From: Alisma plantago-aquatica
Lineage: Eukaryota; Streptophyta; Magnoliopsida; Alismatales; Alismataceae
Length of the DNA: 64,000 bases
Assembly: GCA_963693085.1 (NCBI GenBank)
Contig: OY856414.1
Coordinates: forward strand, 260,099,001 to 260,163,000
Direction of reading: 5' to 3'
Shown: one piece after another, positions 1 to 10,945 of the stretch
Layout: each line of letters opens with the position of its first letter
How positions within the stretch are numbered: position 1 is the stretch's first letter
Position numbers and translations under genes: made by a program
Notes under the pieces: model-generated
Seen by the model: the letters and a program-made list of their open reading frames with translations, nothing else
What the model was told of the DNA's origin: nothing
Databases searched by the model: none

Positions 1-1199
1 TAACATACAAGATTCATTAAACCTCACTATAAGTCAGTCAACTTCTCTAGTACACCCCCGAATACATGATATGTATTAGTTTGTGAACCACAACAAATCT
101 AACTTATTCAAATATGCATATATGTGTTCTAGAATCTTTTTCCGCACCATTCAAAATATTAAAATATTGTATTATTAATACTTATCAATATTTCTTATCA
201 TTTCAAATTAGGTTTAACTTATTCTTCGAAAATTAGAATTAAAACTTCTTATTGACTACCTCATATTTGTAAGATACAAATAATATAATGTTGAATCAGT
301 AGTTTTATATGTATTATAAATGAAAAAAAAATTACTCCATACGTGACCTATTATTGAATTGATCATACATTCATATAGATTTAGATAAATGATACAAAAA
401 AAGGTTTAGATAAGTTGCAAGGATGAGATTCAACATCTTAAACAATGCAATATATACTAAGTATAAACAAGGTTGTAACAATCTTTCCACCTTAAAATTT
501 TCATTTCAAAACTTACAAGTGTCTTAAGCATGTATTCAAAGTCTCTTTCTAACTGTTAAATTTTATGTTTATTTTAGTTTACATTTCTCATCTAACAAGC
601 TTTGTTTGATTTATTCTATTTCCATCAAAACTTATTACATTATAAAACAAGTCATTAATATTACAACTTGGAAAACACTATATCATAATTATATCCATCA
701 AAATGAATTTACTTTTAGTTTGACATAATTTTCAAGATTTTACTTTTGAACTGATATTTTGATATTTGGTGCATTGAATTATTCAATTGACTTTGTACCA
801 TTTTCTATATTACAAGTGAGCTACTATGAAGATACTTTCTAATTTAGGTACTCTAATATTGAATCCCCATAAGAGGAAACACTATGAAGACACTTTCTTT
901 CACACAAGATCAATCAAACATTGTTGTAGGTCGATCACTTCACATGTACAATAGGGACCAACATTTTAAACTAGGATAAAATGCATTAATTCACAATAAA
1001 ACCCCAATATTACATGTAGATATGTGTAAATACGTTCTATTTATCTTTTGCACTCTTTTTTTAATACAAAAAAAATTTAACTATTCATTACTTATCAATA
1101 TTATTTCTTGGTCCAATATCAGAGCTAATAAAATTTATTAATGAAATTTTTGTTGAATTTTTGTAATACGAAGATAGGAACCTTAAAATACAACATTAC

Positions 1200-1945
1200 A
1201 ATTTATATGTGTAGTACAAAAAGAAAATTAGGGTTTCTCTCAAAACTCTATATATTACTGAATTGAGAATACATTCATATAAATTGAGATATATTATACA
1301 TAAACTATTAATCAAGTTATCAAGTTGATATTAGGGTTTCTTGAAAACTAGTTTACTTATTAAGAAGAGACATTATTGTAACAAAGATATTTAGAGATAA
1401 AGAGCATCAAGAGTCTTAGACTAGCCTTTAGTCACAAGTTTTAGGAGGTCATGTCAAGTAGGGGGCCTTTATACGTGAAGGTTGTACTTATCAACATTTG
1501 TACTCATGTTAGGTATTTTTGAAGTTAATATCTGGGGTGACATGCACGTGGTGTGCATGCAAATATTCTCTTCATTATCTTCCTATGTATGAAACATAAT
1601 AATTAAAATTAAGATTTATATGTGTACTACAAGTAAAAAATAGGGTTTCCCTCAAAATCCTATCTGTTATAGGATTGAGAACACATTCATATAAATTGAA
1701 ATAAATTATACATAAAATAAAAAAACAAGTTATCAAGATGAGATTAGCATTTCTCAAAAATGAGTTTACTTACATCGTACAAACATGGTTGTAACAATGA
1801 TGTTTGTAGATAACGCGCATTAAGAGTCTTAGACCAACCTTTAGTCAAGGTTGTAGGAGGTCACTTTTTGTAGGGTGCCTCTATACATGAAGGTTGTACT
1901 TACCAAAATGTGTACTTATGTTAGGATTTTTTGATGTTGAAAGTT
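1200..1945. repeat. Diverged direct duplication of about 330 bp
   Basis: The segment 1,200-1,530 is repeated at about 1,612-1,945 in the same order. Shared blocks include a start near AATTTATATGTGTA, the motif ACATTCATATAAATTGA, a GAGTCTTAGAC block, an AGGAGGTCA block and GAAGGTTGTACTTA. A weaker partial third copy lies near 300-490, with a CATACATTCATATAGATTTAGATA-like block and AAGGTTGTAACAAT. The copies are clearly diverged. This could be an old tandem duplication or LTR remnants; no element proteins are associated. Confidence 0.55.
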
Positions 1946-3417
1946 TAACATTTAGGTTTCCTATTATATGAATGTCTATATGAATGAGATCTTTTAGCTT
2001 GTAATGGACTTCCTAACTTTATTATTTATGAGGGTTTGTGTGTGTGACATTCCTATAGTCAAACATATGATGCTTCCACTAATGTGCAATGCATAATTAG
2101 GGGTGTCATAGGATATTCATCCATGTACATGAACATGTTAACAATTGTCAATCCTATCTCCAGGCTGAGACTGGCAGACGGTGATGTTTTACATTGGTGA
2201 ATCTAACAAGTGGGTTAGGTTGAATGTTGTAAGGTTTTAAAGTCAAAATATTATTGCAAAAGAATCTGTTTGCTTGTATGCGCTTCTATAATGTTTGTGT
2301 TTTGAATATATCCATTTGAGATCTCACATTAAATCTGATTGAGGTGATACCCTCCTTATCACATTCTCCCTCTAGTTGTTTTAACTTCACAACCATGGGA
2401 GGAGAAAATAATAGAAATTGTTTTGAGACTTTGTGGTTTTCCCTTATATCATTTACAGAAGGAATAGAGCATATTGTGATTAAAATATCCTATAAGATTA
2501 GGATAAATTTCTATGAAGGGAACTTCGAGTGAACAAGGTACTTGGATTTATTTTAACATTTACAATAAAAATCACTTTCATCCTCTTTTTCAAGCTATCT
2601 CATTATATGTGACCCTTTAGGAATCGTACCATGTTGGTAGAGGATCTAGTAAATAAAATATATTTGAAAATAAATGAGTACTTAGAAACACATCGTTTAA
2701 GACCAGGTAATATTATTGGTCGAGGGTTGAGTAAACTTCTCGCTACCGACAATAGAATGTTGTACAATCTTTTTAGTAGATATCCATATTGAACTACATG
2801 CAAGGGGAAAGTCCACCTTTGGGCTCAAGTCTCTTAATATCCAAGTGTACTAAAAGAAATCATTTAAGCTCAATCTAAGATACTAACTCACACTAGATAA
2901 AAATGCATATCTTTGGTGTATTTGACATCACCAGTATGATATAGGAGGGACAATATGTGTATGCATCACTCAATATTGGACAGCTTTAATGCATTATTGT
3001 TGTTCTAATCTTACAAAAATACTGAATTAGGTATACTTAAGTATGTTCTCTTAATATCCAATGGGAATTTATGTTAAAGTCAAGCACATTATGCTTAGGA
3101 TCCAATCAAAGTCATATATGATAAAATATGACCTCTATCAGATACATATTTGACCATATGTTGTAACGAGTACCAAACCCAAAATATGATCTAATACCTA
3201 CAACATTTGACCACGTGTTAGATGCAGATGACAATATATCTTGGTTACATAATCAATACATAATGAGACATAATCAATCTAATATGCTACTAGTTATAAG
3301 CCAATCAATGTGATTGGTTATCCTATAAAAGACTATAGGATCGCTCCTATAGTATTTTTTTTATTGCTAAGAGGGAAATAAGGATTGGTCACATTTCCCA
3401 AAGAATGAGCAAAGTGT

Positions 3418-3479
3418 GGGGTGGCATGTACATGTGTGCATGCATATAAGCTCTTCATTGTCTTGCTATCTATCTTGTG
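3418..3479. repeat. Dispersed short repeat shared with 1,534-1,590
   Basis: The block beginning GGGGTGGCATGTACATG and running through GCATGCATATAAGCTCTTC is a diverged copy of the one at 1,534-1,590 (GGGGTGACATGCACGTG...GCATGCAAATATTCTCTTC). Both sit next to older repeat material. The element family is unknown. Confidence 0.4.
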
Positions 3480-3734
3480 AACATGCGTACAATTGCCTAT
3501 CAAAATAAAAAGATAGTTACCACATTAACACAGCCTGATAACTACAATATGGCTGCTACTGACATACTCACATTTTGCATTCTCACAATGTATTGACTTC
3601 ACTACCACAACATACACAATAAACGGTTTATTGCTTTATGGTCTTACTGATCTCCCTATTATGCTAAGTGATGGAAGTATGAATATCTTTTCTAGGTTAA
3701 TGAACCATGCAACATAATATCTACGAATGGTGAT

Positions 3735-4352
3735 GTACTATGCTACCTTCCCAGGATATACCAATGCTTGGAGTGGCGATGTGTGCACACACAAATTACA
3801 GTCTCTTAGGTGAACAACACTTTATTGTTCCTTCAACGATCACACACGAACATAGAGAATTAACTATGCAACGGAAGAGAAAAAAGAGCGAGAGAGTTTT
3901 TATTTTTGTATACTTGAAATATTTACTGACAACTTTGTTTAATAGGAGATTAATGCAAAATAAAGGTTGCGAATTGTTGCAGTTGCCAAAAAAATAAGGT
4001 GTGACTACAGTAATAAAGATATGTAACAATTATTACAATTCGTTAAGTGTGACAAGTAGCAAAAGCAAGCTTGGGCCGCACCCACTCTAGAGACCCCAGA
4101 GGAGGGATTTGCACCACCCCTGCATGCAAGACACGACCTCCACTGATGCGTCTAGTTGAAGGATTTCTGGAATGGGCCTTCTCAAATCTGATTAGGCTGT
4201 CCCACCATGCAAGTATGAAGTCCATGTCCCATTGTAGTCCTCAATTATCATATGGATAAGAACCCATATATAAGAAGGAAGAAAGTGCCCAAGATAACTA
4301 ATGTGGGACAAATCTTTTTCCTTTTGGTTTGAAATACACCAGTAACACAACA
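3735..4352 (-). repeat. Candidate 3' LTR of the decayed copia element
   Basis: On the minus strand the LTR starts TGTTGTGTTAC right after the purine tract. It has a TATA-like TATATATGG at about 4,266-4,274, then a GC-richer part. The block near 3,740-3,960 is matched at 10,720-10,945: a gene-proximal CTACC(C/T)TCC, ATGCTTGGAG, and a GATCACACAC...CATAGAGAATT block. The distal end at about 3,735 is uncertain. Confidence 0.5.
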
Positions 4353-4367
4353 ATCCCCCATTATTTC
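4353..4367 (-). other. Polypurine tract of the decayed copia element
   Basis: The minus strand reads AAATAATGGGGGAT directly before the TG of the LTR. This is the expected plus-strand priming site at the 5' edge of a 3' LTR. Confidence 0.6.
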
Positions 4368-5030
4368 ATTACAAAATTAATTTTGAGCAAATTACTGGAA
4401 GAACTTAAACAAATGATATGCATAAACTTTAGTAGAACTAGGTTTCTTTGAACCAAAGCATAGAGTAGATGTACGTAATATGTAAAGGATTGATAGAACT
4501 ATCTTCTTAAACCAATTCCCATTTTATCTGATTACATGTTCATTACTCACATGGCATTCATAAAATCAATTGCCATTCTTAAGGTTTGATGCATTTAGGC
4601 CATGCGCCTACTGATAATATTCATGAGCATTGTAGAGATCTGCCCAAATCTCAACAAGAGTGCCCTACTACACACTCATAGTTCAACTTTCATCATGTAT
4701 ATATTGTAGTTATATACACAATCAATGGCTATGAAATCCATCAAAATATTCAATTAATTACTACAAATTAATTTTTACACCATAAGAATGAGTTACAAAA
4801 TATTACTATACATAAAGTCATATAATGACTTATTTTTCCCATTGAACCTCCTTCTCGATATCATCATTCATGAAGGTTGGGTATCCATCACTTTGACTTC
4901 TAGTATGGGCATAATTCATTGCTCCTCGATCTGTTGCTCATTATTCTTTGACTTATGAATTCATCATAGGATCGACCAAATTTAATTATGACTTTACATT
5001 ATCCATTGAGTTTATGCTATCACATATAAA

Positions 5031-5372
5031 CTACCTCACAATATTATGACATAGAAGAATTTGTCTACTCTTCCCATTGGAAACTTTATTTTTATCTCTT
5101 ATTATGAAAACTTGATAGTCACAATGTATATACCTTGGTGCAGAAGGTTTCTCCCAAATGGAAAGATACATTAGAACATGTCTTATCCATTCGACTTCAG
5201 TTCTAGCCTTTTCTAGGGAAATAAACTTAGATTCCATACTACGAGCTATACATGTTTTCTTGGTGGATTTCAAAGACACAACATCTCCACCCATAGTGAA
5301 GATGTAGCCACTTGTAGACTTCAATTCATTTGAATCCGAAATCCAATTGGACTCACAATATCCTTCTAACAT
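5031..5372 (-). pseudogene. copia pol, RNase H fragment
   Basis: The 113-codon frame matches the copia RNase H region: EGYCESNWISDSNE (first catalytic Asp position replaced or shifted), STSGYIFT, SMESKFISLEKA (the usual TMESEF with Glu) and HCDYQVFI (the usual CDSQAAI). The C-terminal part corresponds to the GKSRHI..RHN block. The enzyme would degrade RNA in the RNA:DNA hybrid. The Ser-Glu to Ser-Lys change at the active-site Glu and the lack of a clean continuation show it is dead. The frame breaks into the reverse transcriptase region at higher coordinates. Confidence 0.7.
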
Positions 5373-6489
5373 AGTTGTAGATCCACAAAAATCAATCCAT
5401 GATTAGTTGTTCCTTTTATGTATCTTAAAACCCTATGTTGATCATCCCAATGATCCTTGCTAGGATTTTGAATTTATCTACTCAATCTCCATATTGCATA
5501 TGCTAGATCTGGACCAGTACAATTCATTAAGTACATAAGTCTTCCAATTACTTGCGCATATCTAGGTTGTTGAACACTAGTAATTTTATTTTTCTTATGA
5601 TGGCAATTAGAATCAAAATGTGGGCTTACTGGCTTACAATCATATATTGAAAATATTCTGAGGATTTTTGAACATTATGTTATTGAGACAACATGATGCA
5701 ATCATCACTTTTAATAAGTTTAATTTCTAAAATTACATATTCTTCTCCCATATCATTCATGACTGAATTAGAATTCAAAAAACCTTTTGTACTATTTATT
5801 ATATCAACATTAGTGACCAAAATAAGTATGTCTTCTACATAAACACATATAATAACACAACCTTGATTATCAAATTTAGAAAATATACACCAGTCCCCTT
5901 CATTTATATGAAACCCATATGATAAAAGAACTTTATCAAATATCTCATGCCACTATTTAGGCACTTGTTTCAATCCATAGAGAGATTTTATGAATCTACA
6001 TTCCATATGTTATTTTCCCAAAACAACATAACCTTCTGGTTGATCGATAATTTGCTCATCAAAATTTCCATTTGAGAAATTAGTTTTGACAACAATTTGA
6101 TGTTTAATTAATTTCTTAATAAATGTAAAAGAAATTAAAATCTTGACTGAAGAAATTCTAGTTACATGAGAAAAATATCAAAGTAGTCAATATCCTTTTA
6201 TTTTTTTTATCCCTTGGCAACTAATCAAGCTTTGTATTTATTTATAGTCCCATTAGTTTTAAATTTTCTTTTAAATATCCATTTAGATAGTATGAGTTTG
6301 ATACTTGGTGGAAAATCTGCTAACTTTCATGTGTGATTAGATAATATAGATTCAATATCACTATTAATTGCTTCCTTCAATAAGGAGGAATCAAATGAAT
6401 GAATAGCATCATTGTATGATTGTGGGTCATTATCTATAATAAATGAATAGAAGTCATCACCAAAATTCATTTCCTTCCAAATCCCAGTG
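5373..6489 (-). pseudogene. copia pol, reverse transcriptase fragments
   Basis: No long frame remains, but short stretches match copia RT. Near 5,950-6,010 the minus strand gives the KSLYGLKQ-type block before the polymerase core. Near 5,480-5,560 it gives the downstream MRYL/TRPD-type region. Near 6,330-6,480 the frame reads FGDDFYSFIIDNDP, then KEAINSDIESILSNHT, which is the start of the RVT_2 region. The copy is heavily frameshifted. It joins, across the LINE insertion, to the integrase side at 8,589. Confidence 0.6.
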
Positions 6490-6498
6490 GATCTTCTA
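6490..6498. repeat. Target-site duplication of the LINE insertion (left copy)
   Basis: GATCTTCTA here and at 8,580-8,588 flank the inserted LINE. On the minus strand this is TAGAAGATC, following the LINE poly-A. Joining the copia sequence at this 9-mer restores the pol reading RRSTGIWKE. Confidence 0.65.
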
Positions 6499-8579
6499 TC
6501 TTTTTTTGGAAAGAAACAAAGCTTTATTGAAATTTTACCCTCAAAGAGATGAACCGATACAAGAGCATATAGGGTATAGTTATTTTCCCAATTCAACAAT
6601 AAATAGAAATAAATAACATTAATAACAGATTTCTTATACTTTACAAGTCAAATGACTTTATAAACCACTACCCTTCACATTTCAGTTCATAGTATTCTAG
6701 GATTCATGTTTTTACCTCAACTATGCAACTACCACGTACATGACATTTGTAGGCTTAATCATCTCCTTCATGCTCGAGAGCAGCAACAAGTTTCCTTGTC
6801 TGACTTCAAGTCATTATGGTAGATGATTTCATCTTGCGACTAATACTCCTTGTATCTATCCCTACCTTCTTTGTGTGAGATACTATATCAGGTTCGGTGA
6901 TACTGGCATCTACTATATTATTTTGACTCTGAGAAATGTCATCATCTATTCTGAGAATGATTCCATCACCTTCCGAGTCAGCAAACACATGAGTTTCTTC
7001 CAAGTCCATCATTTTACCATCATTTGTAGTATTTTTTTCCTTTGTAATTTGCTCCTCAGTAACTTAAATTATCTCCTCTACAGATTCATGTTGATCACTG
7101 CATATGTATTGGTTTCTCTTCCACTTCCATAATTTCTTCCCCAATAACTATTGTTCCAACCTTGTCGTATCAACTATAGTAGATGAAGTTATACCTTCTA
7201 CTTCCATCTCCTCTACAACCTCATCTTGAAGAACATCAAATTTATTGTTTTTCTTTATTTATTGAGAAATCTATTTGTTATCATCCTTTCTCATTGTACG
7301 TCTGGTATGAATATTTTGTCCATTGTATATATTCAAACTATCTTCATGCTCATTCCAATTAACCCCTACGTCATGATTTAGAATAGGTTCTTCAGGTACA
7401 TCTGGTATATCATTTTTTGTCTTATAACTATTCTGACTACGACCTAATATACCACAAACATGCATATTTCTGGAATACTTTCATATTCAACTTTATAGTC
7501 ACATCCATGTATATTACATCATGATGTACTAGCTTTGATGTGTCAATTTCTATAGACAAACATGCAAACTTACTTTGCGTATAGTTTGCGGTATAATCAT
7601 CTATGTTTATTAACTAATTCAACACCATCCCGATTTTCTAAAATATCATTTGGTTATATAGATGAAGTGGTAGGTTTATTACTTTTTCCCATGTAATGAT
7701 CTTTTGTGGAATCTTGTTTGTTGGTTGAAAAGTAGGATCCCACTTCCAGACATTCAAACAACAATAAAAAATATCCCATGGTCCACCAGTTAAGGCATTC
7801 AGAAAATCCTCTTTGCACCCTAATTGCACTTTGTAATGATTCAAATTCAACTCGTGTATCATGTACCTGGCAATCGGTTTCCATAGAAGTAGTATATGGT
7901 CGTTTAATGTCATAAAACTAATTTTTGCTTCAATTAGTTTCACAAAAACAATATACCTCCATGGCTTCTATAAAATCTCATGTGCTTCTAACGCTATGTA
8001 TAATTCATGAAAGCTTCGATCGTCAACAATTGAAATATCATCAGGATTTAATTGTTCAAGTGCTTCTTCATGAGCGAATCGACTTGACGGTTGCCTCATT
8101 GAATGTGCAGTAGTAGCATCTTTAAATGATTTTGATCATTTATTATCTATGTCGCCATTACTGATTTCTCCTTGTTGTAGTAAAGGGAACTAATCTTTCC
8201 TTAACCCCGACAATGAACCAAAAATTGTGTCATATTGGATTTTCAAAATCTTTTAACATCGTTGTTATCCTCAGAGTCCTCCATAAATTAGATTGATGTA
8301 GATCTTCTCCAATAGAACTCAATTTGTCTCTTCCATTTGTAACTAGTTCTCCATAATGTTGTCATTTTTCCTATTAAAAATGGTTCCATCTAGTCCATCT
8401 TCTCTGGCAACATTATTGGCAAAGAAACCCTTACAAATCTCCATTATGTTCTCATCACTATTATTAACGCCTTGATTGCCTACAACATTGTGCATGCGGA
8501 AACTGCTTGTCAACTGTGGTAACTAGCATGACAGTGAGAACAATTGTTTCAACACACAGTTCCCTCTTATTAGGTACAT
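6499..8579 (-). mobile_element. L1-type LINE derivative with ORF1 but no ORF2, inserted in copia pol
   Basis: The minus strand runs from 8,579 to a 3' end with AATAAAGCTTTG, then TTTCTTTCC and an A-run (plus-strand T-run at 6,501-6,507), typical of plant L1 tails. A 9-bp duplication flanks it. Within are an ORF1 remnant with a DUF4283-like domain and a zinc-knuckle region. At about 2.1 kb it is far shorter than a full L1 (usually 6 kb or more). No endonuclease or reverse transcriptase signature can be seen between the ORF1 remnant and the tail, so ORF2 was lost before or after insertion. Confidence 0.6.
7271..7943 (-). pseudogene. LINE ORF1 remnant: DUF4283-like domain plus zinc-knuckle region
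   Basis: The 7,638-7,943 frame reads LLWKPIARYMIHELNLNH, then KEDFLNALTGGPW, then WDPTFQP and ITWEKVINLPLHLYNQ. This is the pattern of the DUF4283 RNA-binding-like domain of plant LINE ORF1. After a frameshift, the minus strand near 7,440-7,520 gives YKVEYESIPEICMF and then CGILGRSQNSYK. These match the region that normally ends in a CCHC knuckle (CGxxGHxxxxC), here with His and Cys replaced. The protein would coat LINE RNA. It is frame-broken and non-functional. Confidence 0.6.
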
Positions 8580-8588
8580 GATCTTCTA
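8580..8588. repeat. Target-site duplication of the LINE insertion (right copy)
   Basis: GATCTTCTA is the partner of the copy at 6,490-6,498. To its right the copia sequence continues toward integrase. Confidence 0.6.
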
Positions 8589-9585
8589 GAGAATCCCCGT
8601 TGATCTTCATCCAATGAATCTTCCAGGTTCTATATAACCAGGTTCTGAAACATCATTAGTATTATATGTATATGAAATATTCTAGGAAATTTCATATAGA
8701 GATCAGACACTTTCTCCATAGGAGTTTTTAGATGAAATATAAGCTCGAAATATTTAAAATTTTTAAATTCACCAATAGTATTTGGTTCCACAACATTGTT
8801 GCTACTTATAAGAATCAAGAATCTGTATGTTGCACTTTTTTAGAATAACCCATATAAAATCATCTAGTGTTCTAGATCGTAATTTACATTTCTTATGTTC
8901 AACTAATAAGACTTCACCTAATAATTCTCACACTTTGAGATATTTAAAATTAGGAGAATATCATTTCCATAATTTATATAGGATTTTGTTGTTCTTCCTA
9001 CTAGGAATACAATTTTGAAAAGAAAAACAAGATGATAAAATTGCTTCCCCCACAAGTTGTTGGGTGCTCATGATTTAGTTAGAATAGAATTCATCATCTC
9101 TTTTATAGTTTCTTGCTATGTTCAGCAATCCCATTTGGTTGCGGTGAATATCGAGGGGTGTATTCATGTATAATACAATGGGTTACACAAAACTTATTAG
9201 ATAAAGAATAATCATATTCACCACCCTTATCCAAGTGAAGATGTTCTATTTTCCTATTAAGTTGATTTTCTACTTCTATTTTATATTCAACAAACATCTC
9301 AAAGGCATCATCTTTTGAATGTAACAAATATAATTTGCATAATGTGAGAAATCATCTAAAAATATGATATAGAATCTTTTCCCTCCTTTAGATAAATTTT
9401 CTTATAAATCTTCATGATTTGTGTGAACTAAATCTAGAAAATTAGAATTTCTATGTAAAATTTGAGGGTACGATTCCTTTGTAGATTTAGTTTTAGCATA
9501 TACTTGACATTTTTTGTTTAAACCAAAAATATCATGTATATATTTTAGTAAACCTAAAGATTTCATGTATTGTACATACTAAAAT
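8589..9585 (-). pseudogene. copia pol, integrase fragments
   Basis: The 9,103-9,327 frame carries the integrase core: KDDAFEMFVEYKIEVENQL, LHLDKGGEYDY (second catalytic Asp in the DxGGEY block) and YSPQPNGIAEHSK (catalytic Glu of the GIAER block). The 8,630-8,818 frame matches the region after integrase (NNVVEPNTIGE, FELIFHLKT). Intervening parts are out of frame. The fragments belong to the same decayed copy and are non-functional. Confidence 0.65.
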
Positions 9586-9951
9586 TTAAATGTCCAAGTC
9601 TATTGTGTCACATATCAAAGGATTCAACAATACAAGAAGAAGAAGAAAATTCATTAGCAAAAGAGTTTGGTATATTCGGAAGAAAAGGTCACTTGAACAA
9701 TACCCCTTACCCAAGTAGTCCCCTGACTTACAAAGAATGACATTGTTTGATTCAAAAGACACTTTCACCCCAAACATAACAACTTGTGACATGGAGATCA
9801 AATTAACTAAAACATTCAACACATCTTTGATCGACATGAATTTTCCCAAAGTCAACTTGATCTTGATGTTGTCCTTTCTGATTACAGAAGAAGCAATAGA
9901 GTTGCACATGAGAACTTGATGATCATCCTCTCCTACTTCATAATAGTTCAT
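9586..9951 (-). pseudogene. copia pol, protease to pre-integrase fragment
   Basis: The 121-codon frame matches the segment after the DSGA/DSGC protease motif of copia polyproteins. It shows VLMCNSIASSVIRKD, IKIKLTLGKF, the KDVLNVLVNLISMSQ block (usually DVLHVPxLxxNLLSV) and a VGKGYC-like GKGYCSSDLF. The N-terminal active-site Asp lies outside the open part and is not recognisable. The fragment is truncated and frame-broken. Confidence 0.6.
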
Positions 9952-10343
9952 GAAGGCATTTCTATTTCCACTAATGTGGCTTCTTTCTTTTGTACTTTAT
10001 ATTGTTCTTCTAGTGTTTCGAAGAACTAGGTAATTTTGCAATTAAAGACCCAACAACAAAAGACTCGAGTAGATCACTTTTTCATTTTTCAATTTGTCAT
10101 GTAATATTAGAAAATTATGAATTTGAGTTGTTATTACTTTATATTTAGTCACATAAAAATTTAGAATATTCCCAACAATAAATTTTTGGGTATAAGCCTC
10201 TTCTAGAATGTATTTTTTTAGAATTTTAAAATTTTGAATGTAATTTTAACTGGAAAGTATATGTCAAGAAGTTGATTAGATATCATATTTAAAATAACAT
10301 TTCAACAAATAAAATTTGCTTTTTCCCATCCACAAAGTCATTT

Positions 10344-10568
10344 TTAGACTTTGGTTTGGATAAAGTAGATGCTACATTTGGAACTTCCAAAGTAGCAAAA
10401 AAAAAAAATCATGTCGACGTCGGTTATGCGGTCCATTGAATTGTTCAATTTAATAACATCAGACGAAGGAATATGCAAAGTGATTGAAACAGTAATAATT
10501 TTATTGTTAGTATGGGATGGCATCATAGGCATAGACGGGATTTCAAAACCTTTCGTATTCATACCCAT
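10344..10568 (-). pseudogene. Possible gag N-terminus of the decayed copia element
   Basis: A 74-codon frame sits where gag should start, between the pol remnant and the LTR-like block at 10.72 kb. It begins MGMNTKGFEIPSMPM and has no domain I can identify with confidence. The call rests on position. The 400 bp between it and the protease fragment hold no readable zinc knuckle. Confidence 0.3.
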
Positions 10569-10699
10569 TATATAATATTCTTAAGATTGTCATTTAAACT
10601 GGGTAGAGGAAGCAAGAAACTTATAAAAAAATGATATTACCAACTCAATGAGGCATACAAAATGCACTGTTCTTAAGAGTATTTCTCCCTTACTCTACG

Positions 10700-10945
10700 A
10701 TGAATGTCAGTGCAGTAGTGTAGAGCGGCTACCCTCCAAGGATAGAGAAATGCTTGGAGGGATGAAGCATGCACGTAGAAATCATAACATTTGGGAGAAT
10801 GAAATTTGATCATTCTTCCATCGATCACACACACAGACATAGAGAATTGATTGTCACAATAGCAAAATTATAGGAAAAGAGTGTGAGAGAATTTTCCTTT
10901 CTTTTAATACTTGAAAGATTTGTCTACGCCTTCGTTTAATATGAG
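10700..10945 (-). repeat. Partial 5' LTR of the decayed copia element
   Basis: This segment aligns by eye with 3,720-3,960, sharing CTACCCTCCAAGGATA against CTACCTTCCCAGGATA, AATGCTTGGAGG, CGATCACACAC and CATAGAGAATT. The expected upstream LTR half (partner of 4,000-4,352) is not found at 11,000-11,400, so this LTR looks truncated. No tRNA-Met primer site was recognised beside it. Confidence 0.45.

Larger units (their letters stand above)
1..3690. other. AT-rich intergenic stretch, no gene seen
   Basis: Reading both strands, I see only short frames without recognisable domains, poly-A/T runs and diverged direct repeats (listed separately). There is no RNA gene, clear promoter or transposon protein signature. 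The base composition is that of plant intergenic DNA. The small frames at 1,575-1,757, 2,344-2,532 and 2,603-2,803 look like chance. Confidence 0.6.
3735..10945 (-). mobile_element. Decayed Ty1/copia retrotransposon, interrupted by a LINE
   Basis: On the minus strand, from high to low coordinate, there are remnants of gag (about 10.3-10.6 kb), the protease/pre-integrase junction (9.6-9.95 kb), integrase (8.6-9.33 kb), reverse transcriptase (5.4-6.5 kb) and RNase H (5.03-5.37 kb). These are followed by a polypurine tract and an LTR-like segment. The order PR-INT-RT-RNH is diagnostic of copia. The pol sequence resumes across the LINE insertion at 6,499-8,579. Only the last 200-odd bp of the two LTRs can be matched by eye (about 3,735-3,960 with 10,720-10,945), so the outer ends are approximate. 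No frame is intact. Confidence 0.7.
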
